Below are positions 62,400 through 64,000 of a stretch of 64,000 nt of DNA, in pieces (position 1 is the stretch's first letter; each line of letters opens with the position of its first letter). The stretch comes from Pardosa pseudoannulata (taxonomy: Eukaryota; Arthropoda; Arachnida; Araneae; Lycosidae). The DNA lies in assembly GCA_032207245.1 (NCBI GenBank), contig CM063510.1:164740928-164804927 (forward strand). The letters run 5' to 3'. Both the position numbers and the translations under genes were made by a program. A model generated the notes under the pieces. The model saw nothing but the letters and a program-made list of their open reading frames with translations. It was not told the origin of the DNA and did not search any database.

Positions 62400-63380
62400 T
62401 CTTTGTATAAGAAAAAATTTACATCACTTACTAAAATAAATGCAATATATGTTACAGTAAAATCTTTATTTTAAAATAAAAATAATTTATAGCAATATAT
62501 GCATGTTTCTGTAATGAATATTTATAATTGTTAGAAGGTACAGCCGGATTGGCCCCTTCTGTAACTTTTGGTGAATCCAGGCAATTTGTTTATTAGTTTG
62601 TTTTTTAAGTTAATCAAGACAGGAGATTTTACGGCCATCTTAATTGCCATTTTTGAGTGTTTTCATTCAGGAAGCTGACTCTCACGTTAAGTTTGCCTGT
62701 AACGTCTGCACGGCAAAAACAAAAGTGACTTCAACTCTCACTCGGCAGTTATGATCTGTGTAATTTTGTGATTGGCTGAATTGGGGAGGAAGTCGCATGA
62801 TTATGTTAAACAGTATGCAATGTCTGCTGCTGGGTATATAAGACGGACAAGCACGAGGCAGTAGGTTGTCTTTTGGTCAGCTGTGAGGGTAGCTGTGTTA
62901 TCGTTGTTCATGCTGTAGGTAAATTTCCTTTAAATGACGTATTGGTTTAGATCATATTTTTTGAGTAATGTATTAGATCATAAAATCCTTTTTTTTTTAC
63001 TTTGTAATTTTTTTTAACAGTTTATGGTATTAGGATACTAAGGTTAGGGATATATTAGGCTTGAACGTTTTTTGTAATATTACCTGAACCTTTTTTTTTT
63101 GTGGTAACAGTTGGTTGTCAAATTATTATGTTTATTTTGTTAACTGCCTTTTAAAACTTTTAGAACTCATATAAAAATGTTTAGTTTGAATACACTTGTC
63201 TTTATTTCTTGTCATTCTGCACAAGTCATGTTAGCTTCCACTTTAAATATCTTTAGTATCAGAGATGTCCAGCTGTACTAGGTAGCTGGTCATCAATATT
63301 AAACACAAACTTTCCAGTTCAACTAAATATTCTGATAGAACTTGTGACCATCAGTTTTCAAAGTACAATAAACATTCAAC
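62400..63380. other. Upstream ACSL intron or flank, with promoter-like segment
   Basis: No ACSL exon was found here. See the separate entry for 62760-62920. Confidence 0.45.
62760..62920 (+). promoter_or_regulatory. Possible core promoter or LTR promoter
   Basis: GTGATTGGCTGAATTGG (inverted CCAAT type), then TATATAAG at 62835, GGCAGTAGG about 25 bases on, a TCAGCTGTG at 62877, and a donor-like CTGTAGGTAAAT at 62913. The segment is less AT-rich than its surroundings. It could be a divergent or internal promoter, or part of an LTR. Confidence 0.35.
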
Positions 63381-63393
63381 CTGGGAAGACAAG

Positions 63394-63573
63394 GTTCGAT
63401 TTGTTTTGGAGGGCTACGGTCTACTTTTTGCAACACGAGGACTAATGAGACCGGGACCTACAGCTTAAAGCCGATTTCAAACGGCTATGAACATCCATGC
63501 CACTGTGGGATTCGAACCCACAAACTCCGGTACCGAAGGCCAGCACCCTAACCAATCGGCCATTGTTCGGCCT
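63394..63573 (-). mobile_element. tRNA-derived SINE, family A
   Basis: Full copy with good boxes (GGATTCGAACCCAC, ACCAATCGGCCATTG) and target duplication TGGGAAGACAAG at 63382-63393 and 63574-63585. Confidence 0.93.
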
Positions 63574-63780
63574 TGGGAAGACAAGAGAGGTGCCACTGAG
63601 GTTAAGAAAATTACACTACTGGACAAAAGAAATTTGTTGCATTCCTGCCCTTGACAGACCTCCTGTAATGATTGAGGGTGGTAGATATGGGTCAGGTCAG
63701 ATAGAAGGGTACTGGCTAGCAGCAAATCACTGACTAGTGGGGCCTCACTTCAAAAACAGGCTGACTAACAAGGGTGAGAT

Positions 63781-64000
63781 GCAAGGCCATAGGCAAGGGG
63801 GGATTTAGGGGGACCAGTCCCCCTCTGAAATTCTAAAAAGACCGTTTCAGGGAAAGAAAATGGACCATGTGTCGGGTTGTGTCTAACTGTGCATAGACAA
63901 GAGTGTTTAGTGACGTTGAATTAAACAGAAGGTGTCAATTATACTCGACCAGTAAGAGTGGATTAATAGCACTTTTAGCAGCATATCACAATATTGATGC
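63781..64000. repeat. Interspersed repeat D, copy 2 (cut by window end)
   Basis: AAGGCCATAGGCAAGGGG, GGACCAGTCCCCCTCTGAAA and AAAATGGACCATGTG are the inverse of 51140-51250. Confidence 0.55.

Noticed and set aside
62400..64000. Further upstream ACSL exon (expected TSGTTG segment)
   Set aside because: Minus-strand frames were read for the expected P-loop start; none was found, so the exon must lie beyond the window.

Overview
This is a 64-kb piece of a eukaryotic, metazoan nuclear genome: AT-rich, dominated by introns and mobile DNA, full of (TA)n and (TG)n microsatellites, with tRNA-derived SINEs and several families of cut-and-paste transposons. The one real host gene and the TE mix (Tc1, mariner, piggyBac-like TTAA elements, hAT, Helitron) fit an arthropod, possibly a chelicerate. 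That taxonomic guess is an inference of low confidence. There are no prokaryotic features.

Host gene: the right third (43.3 to 62.4 kb, minus strand) carries 13 consecutive 3' exons of a long-chain acyl-CoA synthetase of the ACSL1/5/6 type. They encode 422 residues from the end of the ATP-binding P-loop to the stop codon. Every junction is GT/AG and in phase. The 5' exons must lie beyond position 64000. The introns hold many TEs, most of the SINEs there lying on the minus strand (the gene's sense strand).

Left two thirds (1 to 43 kb): no convincing host gene. Main contents are LTR-like segments set in TA microsatellites (0.5-1, 4.8-5.5, 35.1-36.0, 38.5-38.9 kb); three Tc1 copies (1.9, 8.5, 52.5 kb); two Helitrons (10.1-11.5 and 15.3-15.9 kb); two hAT-like relatives with perfect 8-bp target duplications (11.9-13.6, 38.4-39.5 kb) and a third hAT (39.6-40.3 kb); about a dozen elements bounded by TTAA and inverted repeats, some keeping piggyBac transposase scraps; a TG-repeat tract of nearly 1 kb (23.8-24.8 kb); a six-unit tandem array with paired CTCF-like motifs (25.7-26.6 kb); higher-order tandem repeats (29.7-31.8 kb); and foldback elements rich in TGACGTCA (33.5-33.8 kb).

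The most informative observations are nested insertions whose empty sites survive in a related copy elsewhere in the window. A Helitron sits inside a TTAA element whose uninterrupted relative is at 48.8-49.5 kb. A TTAA MITE sits inside one hAT whose relative at 38.4-39.5 kb keeps a single TTAA. These pairs fix element borders, target-site preference and insertion order from the sequence alone. No novel multi-gene system was seen.
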